Positions 63,757-64,000 of a stretch of DNA of 64,000 nucleotides are shown here, in pieces. Location: the IMG/VR virus record IMGVR_UViG_3300030106_006724, positions 25,201-89,200 of that record, one strand, 5' to 3'. How positions within the stretch are numbered: the first letter of the stretch is position 1; each line of letters opens with the position of its first letter. The notes beneath the pieces are model-generated. The model was given only the letters and a program-made list of their open reading frames with translations, made no database searches and had not been told where the DNA came from. This DNA is from a virus. The position numbers and the translations under genes are program-made.

Positions 63757-64000
63757 ATGAGTTTAGATAAAGAAATATTTAAGGGAAAAACCTTATCTGA
63801 CCTCTTTAGTGAAATATACGATAATTCTAAAGAAACTAAATCACAAGTTAAAGGTCTCATAGCAGAACTTAAACCTCTTATAGAGAATATAGGAGATGCT
63901 ACTCTGCTTGTTCCTATGATAAAAGAGTATATGGAGATAGGTGTAAAAAACGATGAACACCTAATTAAACTTGCCACAGTAATACAGAGGTTAGAAATAG
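63757..64000 (+). CDS. Conserved T4-like phage protein (partial)
   Basis: The first 81 residues of a protein that runs off the window end: KEIFKGKTLSDLFSEIYDNS, IENIGDATLLVPMIKEYMEI, NDEHLIKLATVIQRLE. Proteins with this pattern lie next to gp55 in marine T4-like phages. The function is not known to me. Confidence 0.65.
   Translation, partial: MSLDKEIFKGKTLSDLFSEIYDNSKETKSQVKGLIAELKPLIENIGDATLLVPMIKEYMEIGVKNDEHLIKLATVIQRLEI

Noticed and set aside
1-64000. CRISPR arrays, insertion sequences, rRNA and integrase
   Set aside because: No spaced direct repeats, transposase, rRNA or integrase-like sequence was seen.

Overview
The window looks like part of the genome of a large, AT-rich, lytic T4-like myophage of a marine Bacteroidetes (flavobacterial) host. 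Evidence for a T4-like phage is a gp55-type late sigma factor near the right end, long runs of overlapping same-strand genes (TAATG and ATGA junctions), many tiny membrane and zinc-ribbon proteins, and a family A DNA polymerase. Evidence for a Bacteroidetes host is a recurrent 32-bp promoter (TTGG, 20-bp spacer, TATATT) that matches the flavobacterial -33/-7 layout, starts without Shine-Dalgarno sequences, a flavobacterial-type H1-like histone, and several lipoproteins and an outer-membrane barrel with Bacteroidetes-like signals. No capsid, tail or terminase gene is recognised here. Host and phage assignments are inferences from sequence features, not from a search.

Layout. 1-6233: a nucleotide/DNA-modification operon with FolE2, a mannose-6-phosphate isomerase-type cupin, a TGT/DpdA-like transglycosylase, a PurN-like formyltransferase, a P-loop kinase, a MazG-like pyrophosphohydrolase, a SNase-like nuclease, QueF and an SGNH hydrolase. 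FolE2, QueF, DpdA-like and the formyltransferase suggest a formylated 7-deazaguanine DNA base; QueD, QueE and QueC are not in the window. 6240-9052: a GIY-YIG-like protein and PolA. 9063-15517: MetK, Hsp20, GroES, GroEL, an H1-like histone, Apt and a MTA/SAH-nucleosidase-like protein, which together look like SAM supply and salvage plus chaperones. 15517-25762: sulfotransferase-like protein, envelope proteins, two DUF2589 proteins, a lysis cassette (holin-like, YkuD-like endolysin candidate, overlapping spanin-like pair), an Nmad1 protein and an Fe-S PD-(D/E)XK nuclease. 25997-40992: a 15-kb sugar-nucleotide and glycosyltransferase cluster. 41187-48584: small accessory genes, an HNH protein, a lytic transglycosylase, a SWIM finger, a flavodoxin-like reductase, a nucleotidyltransferase and a methyltransferase. 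48607-50925: a large protein ending in tandem Hint domains. 50929-54688: flavodoxin, ferredoxin/flavodoxin reductase and a methyltransferase-2OG oxygenase fusion. 54699-61890: small early-type genes, many with their own promoter, including a Kazal-domain lipoprotein, a tRNA whose anticodon loop is interrupted by about 71 nt, and the only minus-strand gene. 61889-64000: HD hydrolase, membrane coiled-coil protein, gp55-like sigma factor and the start of another gene.

How the parts may fit: the phage may modify its guanines, supply and detoxify SAM, provide electrons through flavodoxin and its reductase, fold its own proteins with a full Hsp20/GroES/GroEL set, remodel the host envelope with lipoproteins, a barrel protein and glycans, and lyse with a YkuD-like enzyme plus spanins. 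The interrupted tRNA, the formyl-deazaguanine module, the Hint array and the well-conserved promoter family are the most notable features.
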